A stretch of 64,000 nucleotides of DNA. Origin: Phymorhynchus buccinoides. Taxonomy: Eukaryota; Mollusca; Gastropoda; Neogastropoda; Raphitomidae. The position numbers were made by a program, and so were the translations under genes. Below, one piece after another: positions 62,938 through 64,000 of this stretch (its first letter is position 1; each line of letters begins with the position of its first letter). The notes under the pieces are model-generated. The model saw only the letters and a list, made by a program, of their open reading frames with translations. It was not told the origin of the DNA and did no database searches. The stretch lies in assembly GCA_017654935.2 (NCBI GenBank), contig CM065704.1, forward strand, positions 22,300,507 through 22,364,506, given 5' to 3'.

Positions 62938-64000
62938 TGGGGCAAATACATGGGTGCTTCTACAAAATCATGGAAAACATGAAAAGCAGGGTCCATGGGT
63001 TGCCTTGTCACCTAGTCCCCAGCGGGGTACAGGGGCAGCATCCCTGTTCAGAGGGGATGGGGCAATGGAGGGACGCAAGTGCGAGGTCCCAAAACCTGAA
63101 ACTAGAAAGTCTGAAAACCTTAAATGAAAGATTGCGAAAACCCCAAACACTGAAACTGAACTTCATAACACCTTCTCACCAGAAATTTGTATACAGGAAA
63201 ACATTGGGTTGATTTAGGGGGGGGGGGGGGGGGGGGGGGTGTTATGTCATAACCTCCAACCTCACTTCTTGACGTTTCGATAAAAAGAGACAACCTTTAT
63301 AAAGCAGGCATCAGAATACTCCAGAGTCCAATCTGTGGACGAATAACACTCGCCATGACTCGGAGTCGACATCGAGTCGGACACCACAAAACTCAAGTCC
63401 GTAGTCGGCATCATTGCGATCATTCGCTACCCAATTTCTCGTGGAAAAGTTCAAAGTTCTCACATCACCATAGTCTCCCGCGATCATATCCTCTAAATCG
63501 ACTCATTTAAAACCCAAATCACAATCACTGTCATCAAAACAAACTCTGAAACAGTAAAAGTAAGAGTCTAGAGAGCTCTAAACTCGGAAGAAAAAACAAA
63601 CATGGCCGCGATTTTTCGTTTCCGAAGGCGCAGTATGAAAACACACCGCTTAAGAATACCATTTGAGAATAAGATCGCGCTGCCTCATGAAGTACAAACC
63701 GCGGCCGGCAGTGCCAAAACCGCGGCCATTGGCTACCAAAACCGCGGAAATCTGCGGATCCGCGGGCCGTTCTGATGCCTGATAAAGACTTCCAGAAACG
63801 ATTTTGAATCCTAACATTTGCCAAAGCTTTTCAGAGTAGGTTAAGGCCTGTAGTGGGGTTCTGCTGCAATCGTTATAACAAAATTGCATAAGTTTGAGTT
63901 GGGCAATAAGACTATGAGGCTGAAAAAGAAAAAATCAACTTTAAAGCAATAAATGGTTACTGAGTTTTTATACGTCTACCAAGAAATCAGTGCCCACTTT
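62938..64000. other. Right edge: upstream CDC23 intron
   Basis: Contains a poly-G run at 63219-63239 and the 'caggcatcagaa' element. No further CDC23 exon is seen. Confidence 0.6.
63305..63781 (-). mobile_element. 'caggcatcagaa' element, copy 2 (inverted)
   Basis: Starts CAGGCATCAGAATACTCC and ends CCGTTCTGATGCCTG, flanked by ATAAAG on both sides. About 475 bp; non-coding, with several 'ccgcggttttgg' motifs (as reverse complement). Confidence 0.82.

Overview
The window is eukaryotic nuclear DNA, most likely from a marine mollusc (a gastropod is my best guess; this is an inference). The signs are GT-AG introns, a very high load of CA/TG and CT/GA microsatellites, TTAGGG-type motifs, tRNA-derived SINEs, LINE 3' ends, dense MITE-like elements, and three typical animal genes with small exons in long introns. 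No bacterial operon, CRISPR array or rRNA gene is visible.

Three genes can be built exon by exon with consistent phases. (1) HACL1 (2-hydroxyacyl-CoA lyase, peroxisomal alpha-oxidation), + strand, 17 coding exons from 3241 to 27389. Only the N-terminal exon or exons are missing. (2) A Shaw/Kv3-type voltage-gated potassium channel, + strand, 37253-49663, with a T1 domain carrying an intact HX5CX20CC zinc site, S1-S6 and a TVGYGD filter. Its N-terminal exons are less certain. (3) CDC23/APC8, a TPR subunit of the anaphase-promoting complex, - strand, six C-terminal exons from 62475 down to 53284; the rest lies beyond the right edge. The Kv gene and CDC23 are convergent. The genes are functionally unrelated.

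Layout: 1-3240 repeats and the start of the HACL1 region; 3241-27389 HACL1; 27390-37250 intergenic DNA with a LINE end, a U2-like SINE, nested MITEs and a 63-bp minisatellite; 37253-49663 Kv channel with an intronic 1.9-kb hAT-like insertion and four palindromic MITEs; 49664-53283 intergenic; 53284-62475 CDC23; then repeats to the end.

The most striking structure is a recurrent class of tandem array seeded on exon-intron junctions. At HACL1 exons 4, 7, 9, 13, 14 and 16, Kv exon 6 and the first CDC23 exon seen, a segment at the junction has been amplified 2 to about 25 times. In all but exon 13 the unit holds the exon edge with its live splice site and some intron; at exon 13 it starts at the donor. 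The result is rows of copied 5' or 3' splice sites beside the real one. A second theme is transposable elements with foldback structure, including a 400-bp element with telomere-like repeats in its arms (two copies) and several MITEs whose interior or end has itself become a tandem array.
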